Shown here piece by piece: positions 30,908 through 39,731 of a DNA stretch of 64,000 bases (position 1 is the stretch's first letter; the number at the start of each line of letters is the position of its first letter). Both the position numbers and the translations under genes were made by a program. Source of the stretch: Streptomyces colonosanans (GTDB lineage: Bacteria; Actinomycetota; Actinomycetes; Streptomycetales; Streptomycetaceae). The notes under the pieces are model-generated. The model worked only from the letters and a program-made list of their open reading frames with translations, was not told the origin of the DNA and did no database searches. The stretch lies in NCBI RefSeq assembly GCF_001866645.1, contig NZ_MLYP01000014.1, positions 17,309 to 81,308 of the forward strand. Reading direction: 5' to 3'.

Positions 30908-31942
30908 GTGACCACACGGCTTGCCGACATCGCAGCCCAAGCGGGGGTCAGCGAAGCGACTGTCAGCCGCGTCCTGAACGGGAAGCCGGGCGTCGCCGCG
31001 ACCACCCGCCAGTCCGTCCTGGCCGCCCTCGACGTCCTGGGCTACGAGCGCCCGGTCCGTCTGCGCCAGCGCAGCGAGGGGCTGGTGGGCCTGATAACCC
31101 CGGAGTTGGAGAACCCGATATTCCCCGCCCTGGCCCAGGTCATCGGCCAGGCGCTGACGCGTCAGGGGTACACCCCGGTGCTGGCGACCCAGACGCCGGG
31201 CGGCTCCACGGAGGATGAGCTGACCGAGATGCTGGTGGACCGCGGGGTCGCGGGCATCATCTACGTCTCCGGGCTGCACGCGGACACCACGGCCGACATG
31301 CAGCGCTATGAGCGGCTGCGCGCCCAGGGCGTGCCCTTCGTCCTGGTGGACGGCTTCTCTCCGAAGGTGCAGGCGCCGTTCATCTCCCCCGACGACCGTG
31401 CCGCGATGACGCTGGCGGTCACGCACCTGGTGTCCCTGGGGCACACACGGATCGGGCTGGCCCTCGGGCCCAAGCGGTTCGTGCCGGTGCAGCGGAAGAT
31501 CGAGGGTTTCGTGCGGGCGATGCAGGAGCAGCTCGGGCTGTCCGCCGAGGACGTCGAGACACGGCTGATCCAGCACTCGCTGTACACGCTGGAGGGCGGC
31601 CAGGCGGCGGCGTCCGCACTCATCGACCGGGGCTGCACGGCGGTGGTGTGCGCGAGCGACATGATGGCGCTCGGGGCGATACGCGCGGCGCGGCGGCAAG
31701 GGCTGGAAGTCCCCACGGACATCTCGGTGGTGGGCTTCGACGACTCCCCGCTCATTGCCTTCACGGACCCGCCGCTGACGACGATCCGCAAGCCGGTACC
31801 GGCGATGGGGCAGGCGGCCGTACGGACGTTGCTGGAGGAGATCGGCGGGACGCCTGCGCCGCACAGTGAGTTCGTGTTCATGCCGGAGCTGGTGGTACGG
31901 GGTTCGACCGCTTCGGCGCCTGGGGACCGCAGTCGTACCTAG
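30908..31942 (+). CDS. malR: LacI-family maltose repressor MalR
   Basis: 344 aa. The HTH TTRLADIAAQAGVSEATVSR is at residues 2-21, followed by a periplasmic-binding-like core with GLVGLITPELENPIFPALAQ and PTDISVVGFDDSPLIAFTDP. It represses malE and related genes. Start: the GTG at 30908 fits the usual N-terminus of MalR/Reg1 (about 345 aa), but a second start, ATG at 30815 with GAGGGAG 5 nt upstream, would add 31 residues of low complexity. I prefer the shorter form. The stop TAG overlaps the left end of a repeat. Confidence 0.92.
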   Translation: MTTRLADIAAQAGVSEATVSRVLNGKPGVAATTRQSVLAALDVLGYERPVRLRQRSEGLVGLITPELENPIFPALAQVIGQALTRQGYTPVLATQTPGGSTEDELTEMLVDRGVAGIIYVSGLHADTTADMQRYERLRAQGVPFVLVDGFSPKVQAPFISPDDRAAMTLAVTHLVSLGHTRIGLALGPKRFVPVQRKIEGFVRAMQEQLGLSAEDVETRLIQHSLYTLEGGQAAASALIDRGCTAVVCASDMMALGAIRAARRQGLEVPTDISVVGFDDSPLIAFTDPPLTTIRKPVPAMGQAAVRTLLEEIGGTPAPHSEFVFMPELVVRGSTASAPGDRSRT

Positions 31943-32233
31943 TGCCGTGGCAGGCAACGTTTACCCGTCAAGGAGCGGCGTCGTGGGGGCACCTCCCGCT
32001 CTGGGGGTCCCCCCGCTCGAGCGGAGCCGAGAGTGGGGGAGAAGCCGAGAGTAGGGGAGCGTGCTCTGGGGGTCCCCCCTGCTCGAAGAGCTTGGGGGAG
32101 TGCCGGACGGAAGCCCTCGTACTGGACGTACTTGGGCTTTCGTCTGGCGCGGCGAGTGGGGCACCCCCTGCTCGAAGAGCTTGGGGAGCGTGCCGGGCGT
32201 CGCGGCGGGGCGAACGTTGCCTGTTGGGGCAGT
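31941..32233. repeat. MITE-like composite repeat after malR
   Basis: The ends AGTGCCGTGGCAGGCAACGTT (left) and AACGTTGCCTGTTGGGGCAGT (right) are inverted copies with 16 of 21 matches. In between are GC-rich hairpin boxes (CTCTGGGGGTCCCCCCGCTC, CTCGAAGAGCTTGGGGGAG, repeated at 32085 and 32170) and an inner palindrome GAAGCCCTCGTAC with GTACTTGGGCTTTC. No gene can be seen between 31943 and 32343. It could act as a bidirectional terminator or be a mobile non-coding element. Confidence 0.6.
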
Positions 32234-32329
32234 AGGCAGTAGTTCTGCGGGTCCGGCGGGTGGCCGCAGGGTGGAGAACATGCGGCCGGAACCCTTCTGC
32301 CGGATGAAGGGTGGTTACGCCCCATCTGG

Positions 32330-32335
32330 CAGACT
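32330..32335 (+). promoter_or_regulatory. -10-like hexamer of the PAP2 gene (leaderless candidate)
   Basis: CAGACT ends 8 nt before the ATG at 32344, close to TAGACT seen before nadE and map. No Shine-Dalgarno sequence is between. Confidence 0.4.
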
Positions 32336-32343
32336 CTGTGCCC

Positions 32344-33207
32344 ATGAGTGACAGGACCGTGACGGCGCTGGAAGGCCAGGGCGTTCCACACTCCGTCACG
32401 AACGAGGCGGAGAAGCGCGCGGGGCGGGGTCTGCTGCCCCGGCTCCGCGCCCCTCGCCGTCCGCGCTTCTGGTTCGAGATCCTGCTGATCACCGTCAGTT
32501 ACTGGACCTACTCGCTGATCCGCAATGCGGTGCCGGAGCAGAAGGCCGCGGCGCTGACGCACGCGGACTGGCTCTGGCGGCTGGAGCACCATCTGGGGAT
32601 CGCCGTCGAGGACTCGGTCAACCACGCCCTGAACGCGGCGACATGGCTGATCGTCGGAATGAACTACTATTACGCGACGCTGCACTTCGTGGTGACGCTG
32701 GGTGTTCTGGTGTGGCTGTATCGCAGCCATCCGGGCCGTTACACGGCGACAAGACTGGCCCTGTTCGCCACGACGGCCGTGGCGCTGCTCGGCTACTACC
32801 TCTTCCCGCTCGCGCCACCGCGCCTGATGTCCGGCGGCGGCTTCGTCGACACGGTGGTGGTGCACCAGACCTGGGGCTCGATGGCGTCGGGCGACCTGAA
32901 GCACATGTCGAACCAGTACGCGGCGATGCCGTCGATGCACATCGGGTGGTCGCTGTGGTGCGGCCTGACCGTCTACGCGCTGGCGAAGGTGTCGTGGGCG
33001 CGTGTCCTGGGCCTGCTGTACCCGGCGGCGACGCTCACGGTGATCGTCGCCACGGCCAACCACTTCTGGCTGGACGCGGTGGGCGGCATGGTGTGCCTGG
33101 CCTTCGGCTTCACCGTGTCGCGGCTGTGGTACGGCGCCCTGCCGTACACCCTGCCGCAGTGGGTGACGGGGGCGGGCGCGCCCGCGCTGCTGCCCGCGAA
33201 GGCGTGA
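32344..33207 (+). CDS. PAP2 family phosphatase-like membrane protein
   Basis: 287 aa with about six membrane segments. The motifs PPRLMS, AAMPSMHIGWS (in the PSMH signature) and ATANHFWLDAVGG (His-Asp) fit the PAP2/inositolphosphotransferase-like subgroup. It is likely to act on lipid phosphates at the membrane; the substrate is unknown. The message appears to start at or near the ATG. It stands alone between a repeat and glnE. Confidence 0.85.
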   Translation: MSDRTVTALEGQGVPHSVTNEAEKRAGRGLLPRLRAPRRPRFWFEILLITVSYWTYSLIRNAVPEQKAAALTHADWLWRLEHHLGIAVEDSVNHALNAATWLIVGMNYYYATLHFVVTLGVLVWLYRSHPGRYTATRLALFATTAVALLGYYLFPLAPPRLMSGGGFVDTVVVHQTWGSMASGDLKHMSNQYAAMPSMHIGWSLWCGLTVYALAKVSWARVLGLLYPAATLTVIVATANHFWLDAVGGMVCLAFGFTVSRLWYGALPYTLPQWVTGAGAPALLPAKA

Positions 33208-33244
33208 CGGGCGGCACTTGCCGCGTCACCGTCGCGCGCCGCGT

Positions 33245-36235
33245 TCACGCTTCGTAAAAGAGTTCCTCCATGACGGCGCGGGCCCTGCGCGTCGTACGCC
33301 GGTAGTCGTCGAGCATGTCGCCCACGTGGCCCGGCCCGTACCCCAGATAGCGGCCCACCGCGGCGAGTTCCCTGCTCTGGGACGGGAACGTGTCGCCCGC
33401 CCGCCCCCGTACCAGCATCACGGCGTTGCGCACCCGCGTGGCCAGCACCCACGCCTCGTCCAGGATCGCCGCCTCCTCGGTGGGGATCAGCCCGGCGGCG
33501 CACGCCGCGGCGAGGGCGTCGCGGGTGCGGGTGGTGCGCAGGCCCGGTTCCGCCCAGCCGTGCCGCAGTTGCAGAAGCTGCACCGTCCATTCCACGTCCG
33601 ACAGGCCGCCCCGGCCCAGCTTCGTGTGGAGCGTCTTGTCGGCGCCCCTCGGCAGCCGTTCCGACTCCATACGGGCCTTCAGCCGCCGGATCTCCCGCAC
33701 GGCGTCCTCGCCGAGCCCCTCCGCCGGATAGCGCAGCGGGTCGATCAGCTCGACGAACCGGCGGCCCAGGTCCTCGTCCCCGGCGACGGGCTCGGCCCGT
33801 AGCAGCGCCTGCGACTCCCAGACCAGCGACCAGCGCCGGTAATAGGCCGCGTACGACGTCAGGGTGCGCACGAGCGGCCCCGACTTGCCCTCCGGCCGCA
33901 GGTCGGCGTCGATCAGCAGTGGCGGGTCGGCGCTCGGGAGCTGGAGCAGCCGGCGCATCTCCGCGACCACCCGGTTCGCGGCCTGGGCCGCCTCTCTCTC
34001 GTCGACGCCCTCCCGCGGCTCGTGGACGAACAGCACGTCCGCGTCCGAGCCGTAGCCCAGTTCATGGCCGCCGAAGCGGCCGACGGCGATGACCGCGAAC
34101 CGGGTGGGCAGTGTGTCACCCCAGTTGGCGCGCACCACCGCGCGAAGGGTGCCCGCCAGCGTCGCCGCCGTCAGATCCGATACCGCGCCGCCGACCAGGT
34201 CCACCAGGGCGCCCTGGTCCGGCAGGGCCGGTACGTCCTCGGTGCCGTACGAACCGACGATGTCCGCGGCGGCCGTACGGAACAGTTCGCGCCGCCGCAC
34301 ACCGCGCGCCGCTGCGACCGCCTGCTCGGCGTTGTCGGCGCGCCCGACCGCGGCGAGGATCTCCTGCTCCAAGTGGGCGCGCCCGCGGGGTTCGAGACCG
34401 TCGCCGTCGCCGAGGAGGGCCACCGCCTCGGGTGCGCGCATCAGCAGGTCGGGGGCGAGCCGGCCCGCGGACAGCACGCGGGCGAGGTTCTCGGCGGCAG
34501 CGCCCTCGTCCCTCAGCAGTCGCAGGTACCAGGGGGTCTTGCCGAGCGCGTCCGACACCTTGCGGAAGCCCAGCAGGCCCGCGTCCGGGTCGGCGGAGTC
34601 GGCGAACCAGCCGAGCAGCACCGGCAGCAGGGTGCGCTGGATGGCGGCCCTGCGGGTGACGCCTGAGGCCAGCGCCTCCAGGTGACGCAGGGCGGCCGCC
34701 GGGTCCGCGTAGCCGAGGGCGACCAGGCGTTCGCGAGCCGCCTCGGGGCTCAACCTGGCTTCGCCGGGGGCGAGTTGGGCGACCGCGTCGAGCAGTGGGC
34801 GGTAGAAGAGCTTCTCGTGCAGGCGGCGTACGGCGCTGGTGTGCCGCCTCCACTCCCGGGTCAGCTCGACGGCCGGGTCCGCACGCAGGCCGAGGGAGCG
34901 GCCGAGGCGCCGCAGGTCGGCCTCGTCCTGGGGGACGAGATGGGTGCGGCGCAGCCGGTAGAGCTGGAGGCGGTGCTCCATGGAGCGCAGGAAGCGGTAG
35001 GCGTCGTCGAATTGCACGGCGTCGACGCGCCCGACGTAGCCGCCGGCCGCGAGCGCCTTCAGGGCGTCCAGTGTGGTGCCGCTGCGCAGCGAGGTGTCGG
35101 AGCGCCCGTGGACCAACTGGAGCAGCTGCACGGCGAACTCGACGTCCCGCAGGCCCCCCGGCCCGAGCTTCAGTTCACGCTCGACCTCGCCCACGGGGAT
35201 GTTCGCGACGACCCGGCGGCGCATCTTCTGCACATCGGCGACGAAGTTCTCGCGCTCGGCGGCCTGCCAGACGAGGGGGGCGAGGGCGGCGATGTACTCC
35301 TCGCCCAGTTCGCTGTCGCCGGCCACCGGGCGGGCCTTGAGCAGGGCCTGGAACTCCCAGGTCTTGGCCCAGCGCTGGTAGTAGGCGAGGTGGCTGCTCA
35401 GGGTGCGCACCAGGGGTCCGTTGCGGCCCTCGGGCCGCAGGTTGGCGTCCACGGGCCAGATGCTGCCCTCGACCGTCGACTCGGAGCAGATGCGCATCAT
35501 GTGCGAGGCGAGCCGGGTCGCGGCCTGCACGGCCTTGCTCTCCTCGGTGCCGTTCACCGCCTCGCCGACGAAGATGACGTCCACGTCGGAGACGTAGTTC
35601 AGCTCGTGACCGCCGCACTTGCCCATCGCGATCACCGCGAGCCGGCAGTGCACGGCGTCGTCGGGGGCCGCGGCGCGGGCGATGGCCAGGGCGGAGCGCA
35701 GGGTGGCGGTGGCGAGGTCGGCCAGTTCGGCGGCCGTCTGGGCGACATCGATGGTGCCGCACACGTCGCGAGCGGCTATCGACAGCAGACAGCGGCGGTA
35801 GGCGACGCGCAGCGAGACGGGGTCGCCGGCCTCGGCGAGCTGCCGTTCGAACTCCTCCACCCCGGGGTGCAGGTCCTGCTGCTCGTAGGTGACCAGCGCC
35901 TGCCAGTCGCCGGCGTGACGGGCGAGGTGGTCGGTGAGCGCGGCGGAGGCGCCGAGGACCCCGAGCAGCCGGTCCCGCAGCGGCTTGGCCGAGATCAGCG
36001 TGTCGAGCAGCTCACGCCGGGCGGTGGGGGTGGGCTGCGCCTCCAGCAGCCGGACCAGCCCGTGCAACGCCAGATCGGGGTCGGCGGTCGCGCCCAGGGC
36101 GTCGAGCAGCACGGGGTCGGACCTTATCGGCGCCAGCTCGACGCTCTCCAGGAGCCGCTCGGCGGCGGAGGGGGCGGTGAAGCCGTGCCGCAGCAGCCGC
36201 GTGAAGGTGCTGCTCCTGCGCCCTGGCACCGTCAT
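33245..36235 (-). CDS. glnE: bifunctional glutamine synthetase adenylyltransferase/deadenylylase
   Basis: 996 aa. Two nucleotidyltransferase domains are seen: the N-terminal (removase) GGHELNYVSDVDVIFV and the C-terminal (transferase) GGHELGYGSDADVLFV, each with the SDxD metal site. GlnE adenylylates Tyr397 of GlnA. The start ATG at 36235 has GGGAGG. It lies 0.5 kb downstream of the glnA2-like gene on the same strand, but a remnant and hairpin lie between, so separate transcription is possible. Confidence 0.96.
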   Translation of the reverse strand: MTVPGRRSSTFTRLLRHGFTAPSAAERLLESVELAPIRSDPVLLDALGATADPDLALHGLVRLLEAQPTPTARRELLDTLISAKPLRDRLLGVLGASAALTDHLARHAGDWQALVTYEQQDLHPGVEEFERQLAEAGDPVSLRVAYRRCLLSIAARDVCGTIDVAQTAAELADLATATLRSALAIARAAAPDDAVHCRLAVIAMGKCGGHELNYVSDVDVIFVGEAVNGTEESKAVQAATRLASHMMRICSESTVEGSIWPVDANLRPEGRNGPLVRTLSSHLAYYQRWAKTWEFQALLKARPVAGDSELGEEYIAALAPLVWQAAERENFVADVQKMRRRVVANIPVGEVERELKLGPGGLRDVEFAVQLLQLVHGRSDTSLRSGTTLDALKALAAGGYVGRVDAVQFDDAYRFLRSMEHRLQLYRLRRTHLVPQDEADLRRLGRSLGLRADPAVELTREWRRHTSAVRRLHEKLFYRPLLDAVAQLAPGEARLSPEAARERLVALGYADPAAALRHLEALASGVTRRAAIQRTLLPVLLGWFADSADPDAGLLGFRKVSDALGKTPWYLRLLRDEGAAAENLARVLSAGRLAPDLLMRAPEAVALLGDGDGLEPRGRAHLEQEILAAVGRADNAEQAVAAARGVRRRELFRTAAADIVGSYGTEDVPALPDQGALVDLVGGAVSDLTAATLAGTLRAVVRANWGDTLPTRFAVIAVGRFGGHELGYGSDADVLFVHEPREGVDEREAAQAANRVVAEMRRLLQLPSADPPLLIDADLRPEGKSGPLVRTLTSYAAYYRRWSLVWESQALLRAEPVAGDEDLGRRFVELIDPLRYPAEGLGEDAVREIRRLKARMESERLPRGADKTLHTKLGRGGLSDVEWTVQLLQLRHGWAEPGLRTTRTRDALAAACAAGLIPTEEAAILDEAWVLATRVRNAVMLVRGRAGDTFPSQSRELAAVGRYLGYGPGHVGDMLDDYRRTTRRARAVMEELFYEA

Positions 36236-36721
36236 CCCGGCCTCCCGCCGAATCACACACGTCCTGGCCAGAGCGTAACCGGCCCAAGGGGCCATAGCCC
36301 CGGCTCCGGGGCCGCTCCTTCACGTGCAGCAGCGGGGACGGCAACCACTGCGTCGAGATCGCCCTGGCCCCCGGCGCGATTCATGTCCGGGACTCCAAGG
36401 TCCCTCAGAGCCCGCGGCTCACTGTGGCACCGACCGCGTGGGCCGACTTCCCGGCTCTCACGGGCGAGAACTGGTCTCCGACGCGCGACCTTTGTGAGGG
36501 ACGCGGGCCGCGCCCTTGCACGGGGCCTGCGGCTGCGTCCCGTCCTCCCGTCACACCAGCGCGACTCCTTACGCGCGCATGCCGAGACAGGAGCAGCACC
36601 GACCGGCTACGGCGCCGCAGGCGAGCGGCGCGCACCGGACGGCCGGGGGCCGTGGGACCGCGGGGCCCACGCCCGTCGGCCCCTGCCCTCGGATCGGCGG
36701 GGTACCCGCCCTGACCTGCGC
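36236..36721. other. region between glnE and the glnA2-like gene
   Basis: This 486-nt stretch contains the remnant of a DUF397 gene on the plus strand (36298-36474), described separately, and a GGCGGGGTACCCGCC palindrome at 36696-36710 that lies just after the glnA2-like stop on the minus strand and probably ends its transcript. Otherwise nothing was seen. Confidence 0.6.
36298..36474 (+). pseudogene. DUF397 domain remnant
   Basis: Reading from 36316 the frame gives SFTCSSGDGNHCVEIALAPG, then AIHVRDSKVPQSPRLTV and APTAWADFPAL, a clear DUF397 domain. An in-frame TAG at 36295 precedes it and no ATG/GTG lies between that stop and the domain; the WRKSSYS start is replaced by RSFTC. No XRE regulator is nearby. 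It is most likely a decayed copy. The frame remains open further downstream with unrelated residues. Confidence 0.75.
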
Positions 36722-38083
36722 CTACAGCACCGGCAGGTTCTTCTTCAGCTCGAACGCCGTGACCTCGGAGCGGTACTCGTGCCACTCGGCCTGCTTGTTG
36801 CGAAGGAAGAAGTCGAAGACGTGCTCGCCGAGCGTCTCGGCGACCAGGTCGCTGTGCTCCATCAGGGTGAGCGCCTCACCCAGGTTCTGCGGCAGCGGCT
36901 CGATGCCCATCGCGCGGCGCTCGCGGTTCGTCAGGGCCCACACGTCGTCCTCGGCGCCCGGCGGGAGCTCGTAGCCCTCCTCGATGCCCTTCAGGCCGGC
37001 GGCCAGCAGGACCGCGTAGGCCAGGTACGGGTTCGTGCCCGCGTCCAGCGAGCGGACCTCGACGCGCGCCGAGCCCGTCTTGCCCGGCTTGTACATCGGG
37101 ACGCGGACCAGGGCCGAGCGGTTGTTGTGGCCCCAGCAGATGTACGACGGCGCCTCTCCGCCCGCGCCCGCGGTGCGCTCGGAGCCGCCCCAGATGCGCT
37201 TGTAGGAGTTCACCCACTGGTTGGTGACCGCCGAGATCTCCGCCGCGTGCCGGAGCAGGCCCGCGATGAAGGAGCGGCCGACCTTCGACAGCTGGTACTC
37301 CGCGCCGGACTCGTAAAACGCGTTCCGGTCGCCCTCGAACAGGGACAGGTGCGTGTGCATACCGCTGCCCGGGTGCTCCGAGAACGGCTTCGGCATGAAC
37401 GTGGCCTGCACGCCCTGCTCCAGCGCGACCTGCTTCATGACCAGGCGGAAGGTCATGATGTTGTCGGCCGTGGTGAGCGCGTCGGCGTAGCGCAGGTCGA
37501 TCTCCTGCTGGCCCGGGGCGCCCTCATGGTGGGAGAACTCGACCGAGATGCCCATCGACTCCAGCATCGTGATCGCCTGGCGGCGGAAGTCCTGGCCGAC
37601 GTTCTGCGGGGTGTAGTCGAAGTAGCCGGAGTTGTCGGCCGGGGTCGGCGGGGTGCCGTCGAGAGGCCTGTTCTTCAGCAGGAAGAACTCGATCTCCGGG
37701 TGGGTGTAGAAGGTGAAGCCCAGGTCGGAGCCGCGGGCGAGGGCGCGCTTGAGCACGTATCTCGGGTCCGCGAAGGACGGGGAACCGTCGGGCATGAGGA
37801 TGTCGCAGAACATACGGGCCGCGCCCGGGGCCTCGGCACGCCACGGCAGGACCTGGAAGGTCGACGGGTCCGGCCTGGCGATCATGTCGGACTCGTAGAC
37901 CCGGGCAAAGCCCTCGATGGCCGAGCCGTCGAAGCCGATGCCCTCGTCGAAGGCCTGCTCCAGCTCGGCCGGGGCCACGGCCACCGACTTGAGGAAGCCC
38001 AGCACATCCGTGAACCACAGGCGTACGAACCGGATGTCGCGCTCCTCCAACGTCCGGAGCACGAACTCCTGCTGCTTGTCCAT
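36722..38083 (-). CDS. glnA2: glutamine-synthetase-like protein, GlnA2 type (gamma-glutamylpolyamine synthetase)
   Basis: 453 aa GSI-fold enzyme: GFDGSAIEGF, HPEIEFFLL (metal site), KPFSEHPGSGMH (ATP) and NNRSALVRVP. The start ATG at 38083 has GAGGAAG 7 nt upstream; two Met codons upstream are too close. It lacks the adenylylation Tyr region present in GlnA. In S. coelicolor the protein at this position was described as a gamma-glutamylpolyamine synthetase. I infer a role in polyamine assimilation, not main glutamine synthesis. No GlnR-type box was seen before it. Confidence 0.88.
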   Translation of the reverse strand: MDKQQEFVLRTLEERDIRFVRLWFTDVLGFLKSVAVAPAELEQAFDEGIGFDGSAIEGFARVYESDMIARPDPSTFQVLPWRAEAPGAARMFCDILMPDGSPSFADPRYVLKRALARGSDLGFTFYTHPEIEFFLLKNRPLDGTPPTPADNSGYFDYTPQNVGQDFRRQAITMLESMGISVEFSHHEGAPGQQEIDLRYADALTTADNIMTFRLVMKQVALEQGVQATFMPKPFSEHPGSGMHTHLSLFEGDRNAFYESGAEYQLSKVGRSFIAGLLRHAAEISAVTNQWVNSYKRIWGGSERTAGAGGEAPSYICWGHNNRSALVRVPMYKPGKTGSARVEVRSLDAGTNPYLAYAVLLAAGLKGIEEGYELPPGAEDDVWALTNRERRAMGIEPLPQNLGEALTLMEHSDLVAETLGEHVFDFFLRNKQAEWHEYRSEVTAFELKKNLPVL

Positions 38084-38425
38084 CATCCGCTTCCTCATCC
38101 TTGCTGGTCAGGCCGCCTGTGTCCGCCGTCGCCACGGGAGGCGGTCGGGCACCTGGGCATCACACCACACCAGCGTTTCACGTGCATTGCGGACCGTGAC
38201 CACCCGAGCGGGCCCCGGCCGAACGCCCCGCCTCCTGCGGGTGTGGTGCCCTGCCGCCCATCTTGCCCGCTCTCGCCCGTGTCCGTAACGGTCGATCGCG
38301 GTCCCGCAAGGGCCTGACGGCACTTTTCCCGCGTGAGTGATACCACCCCCGTTTAATTTGCATCTCAAATGCGACTTTCAATAGCGTCTCGCTCAGACGA
38401 CCGACTGAGTCATCCAGGAGTCACG
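38084..38425. promoter_or_regulatory. divergent promoter region of glnA2-like and hmp
   Basis: 342 nt with no gene. The only clear element is the NsrR-like site near hmp, annotated separately. Nothing was found that marks the glnA2 promoter. Confidence 0.5.
38356..38377 (+). promoter_or_regulatory. NsrR-like operator of hmp
   Basis: AATTTGCATCTCAAATGCGACT contains GCAT-n5-ATGC and A/T-rich flanks in an otherwise GC-rich region. NsrR is encoded near by, and NsrR sites in streptomycetes are short palindromes of this type in front of hmpA. Assignment is by position. Confidence 0.6.
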
Positions 38426-39604
38426 ATGCTGTCCGAGCAGTCCGCGGTAACCGTCCGCGCCACCCTCCCCGCCGTCGGCGCGGCCATCGGCGAGATCACC
38501 AAGTCCTTCTACGGCAAGCTGTTCGCCGCCCACCCCGAGCTGCTGCGCGATCTGTTCAACCGCGGCAACCAGGCCTCCGGCACCCAGCAGCAGGCGCTCG
38601 CCGGTTCCATCGCCGCCTTCGCGACCTATCTGGTGGACCACCCCGACGAGCGTCCCGACGTGATGCTGGACCGCATCGCCCACAAGCACGCCTCGCTGCA
38701 CGTCGTCCCCGAGCAGTACCCGATCGTCTACGAGCACCTGTTCGCCGCCATCGCCGAAGTGCTCGGCGACGCGGTCACCCCCGAGGTCGCCGGCGCCTGG
38801 AGCGAGGTCTACTGGCTGATGGCCAACGCCCTCATCGCCATCGAGAAGCGGTTGTACGAGCAGAGCCGGCAGACGGACTGGCGCGAGTGGAAGGTCGTCG
38901 AGCGGATCGAGGAGAACGCCGACGTCGCCACCTTCAAGCTGCGCCCCGTCGACGACGAGCCGGTGCCCGGCTACCGCGCGGGCCAGTACGTCTCGGTCGG
39001 CGTCCACCTCGCGGACGGCGCCCGGCAGATCCGCCAGTACAGCCTGACCGCGGCCCCCGGCTCGTCGGTGCGGCAGTTCGCCGTCAAGCGGGTCCACGGT
39101 GACGCCTCGACCCCCGACGGCGAGGTCTCGAACCACCTGCACGCGAACGTGCACGAGGGCGACGTCCTGCAGCTGTCCGCGCCGTACGGCGACCTCGTGC
39201 TGGACGCCACCGACGCCCCCCTGCTGCTCGCCTCCGCCGGCATCGGCGTGACCCCGATGATCGCCATGCTGGAGCAGCTCGCCGACTCCGGCCACCGCGC
39301 CCCGGTCACGGTCGCCCACGCCGACCGCTCCCCCGCCACGCACGCCCTGCGCGGCGACCACGAGGCCTTCGCCGCCAAGCTGCCGGACGCCGACGTGCAC
39401 TTCTGGTACGAGCAGGACGCCCCCGAGTCCGCGCACACCGGCCGCGTCGACCTGACCAGCATGCCGATCGCGTCGGGCACGCACGCCTACCTGTGCGGTC
39501 CGCTGCCCTTCATGCGGGCGGTGCGTGCCCAGCTCATCGAGAAGGGCGTGGCGCCCGCCGACATCCACTACGAGGTCTTCGGGCCGGACCTCTGGCTCGC
39601 CTGA
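38426..39604 (+). CDS. hmp: flavohemoprotein (nitric oxide dioxygenase)
   Basis: 392 aa. The N-terminal globin has heme-ligand His in HKHASLHVVPEQYP and the B10 Tyr in KSFYGKLF. The reductase part has RQYSLTAAP (FAD), GIGVTPMI (NAD) and ends in YEVFGP. It turns NO into nitrate with NAD(P)H and oxygen. Start ATG at 38426 with CCAGGAG. It precedes nsrR, which is on the other strand, and shares a large terminator with it. Confidence 0.95.
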   Translation: MLSEQSAVTVRATLPAVGAAIGEITKSFYGKLFAAHPELLRDLFNRGNQASGTQQQALAGSIAAFATYLVDHPDERPDVMLDRIAHKHASLHVVPEQYPIVYEHLFAAIAEVLGDAVTPEVAGAWSEVYWLMANALIAIEKRLYEQSRQTDWREWKVVERIEENADVATFKLRPVDDEPVPGYRAGQYVSVGVHLADGARQIRQYSLTAAPGSSVRQFAVKRVHGDASTPDGEVSNHLHANVHEGDVLQLSAPYGDLVLDATDAPLLLASAGIGVTPMIAMLEQLADSGHRAPVTVAHADRSPATHALRGDHEAFAAKLPDADVHFWYEQDAPESAHTGRVDLTSMPIASGTHAYLCGPLPFMRAVRAQLIEKGVAPADIHYEVFGPDLWLA

Positions 39605-39606
39605 GG

Positions 39607-39713
39607 ACTGCCTCGCCCATCAAAGGCAACCTCTCCCTGCCGCGGTGGCCGGCACGCCCTCTCGGCGTGCCGGCCACCGCCTTCGGCAGGGAGACGTTGC
39701 CTGTTGAGGCAGT
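39607..39713. terminator. large palindrome between hmp and nsrR with MITE-like ends
   Basis: CTCCCTGCCG...CGGCAGGGAG encloses GGTGGCCGGCACGCC-ctctc-GGCGTGCCGGCCACC, a stem above 25 bp. Outside it are ACTGCCTC...AGGCAAC and GTTGCCTGTTGAGGCAGT, which match the right end of the repeat after malR (ACTGCCYCAACAGGCAACGTT). It ends both convergent genes, and the shared ends suggest a mobile origin. Confidence 0.75.
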
Positions 39714-39731
39714 ACCACCGGATCGAACCGG

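Noticed and set aside
34682..38317. 1211-codon open frame on the plus strand over glnE and the glnA2-like gene
   Set aside because: It is antisense to two clear enzymes and spans their spacer; composition is that of a shadow frame.
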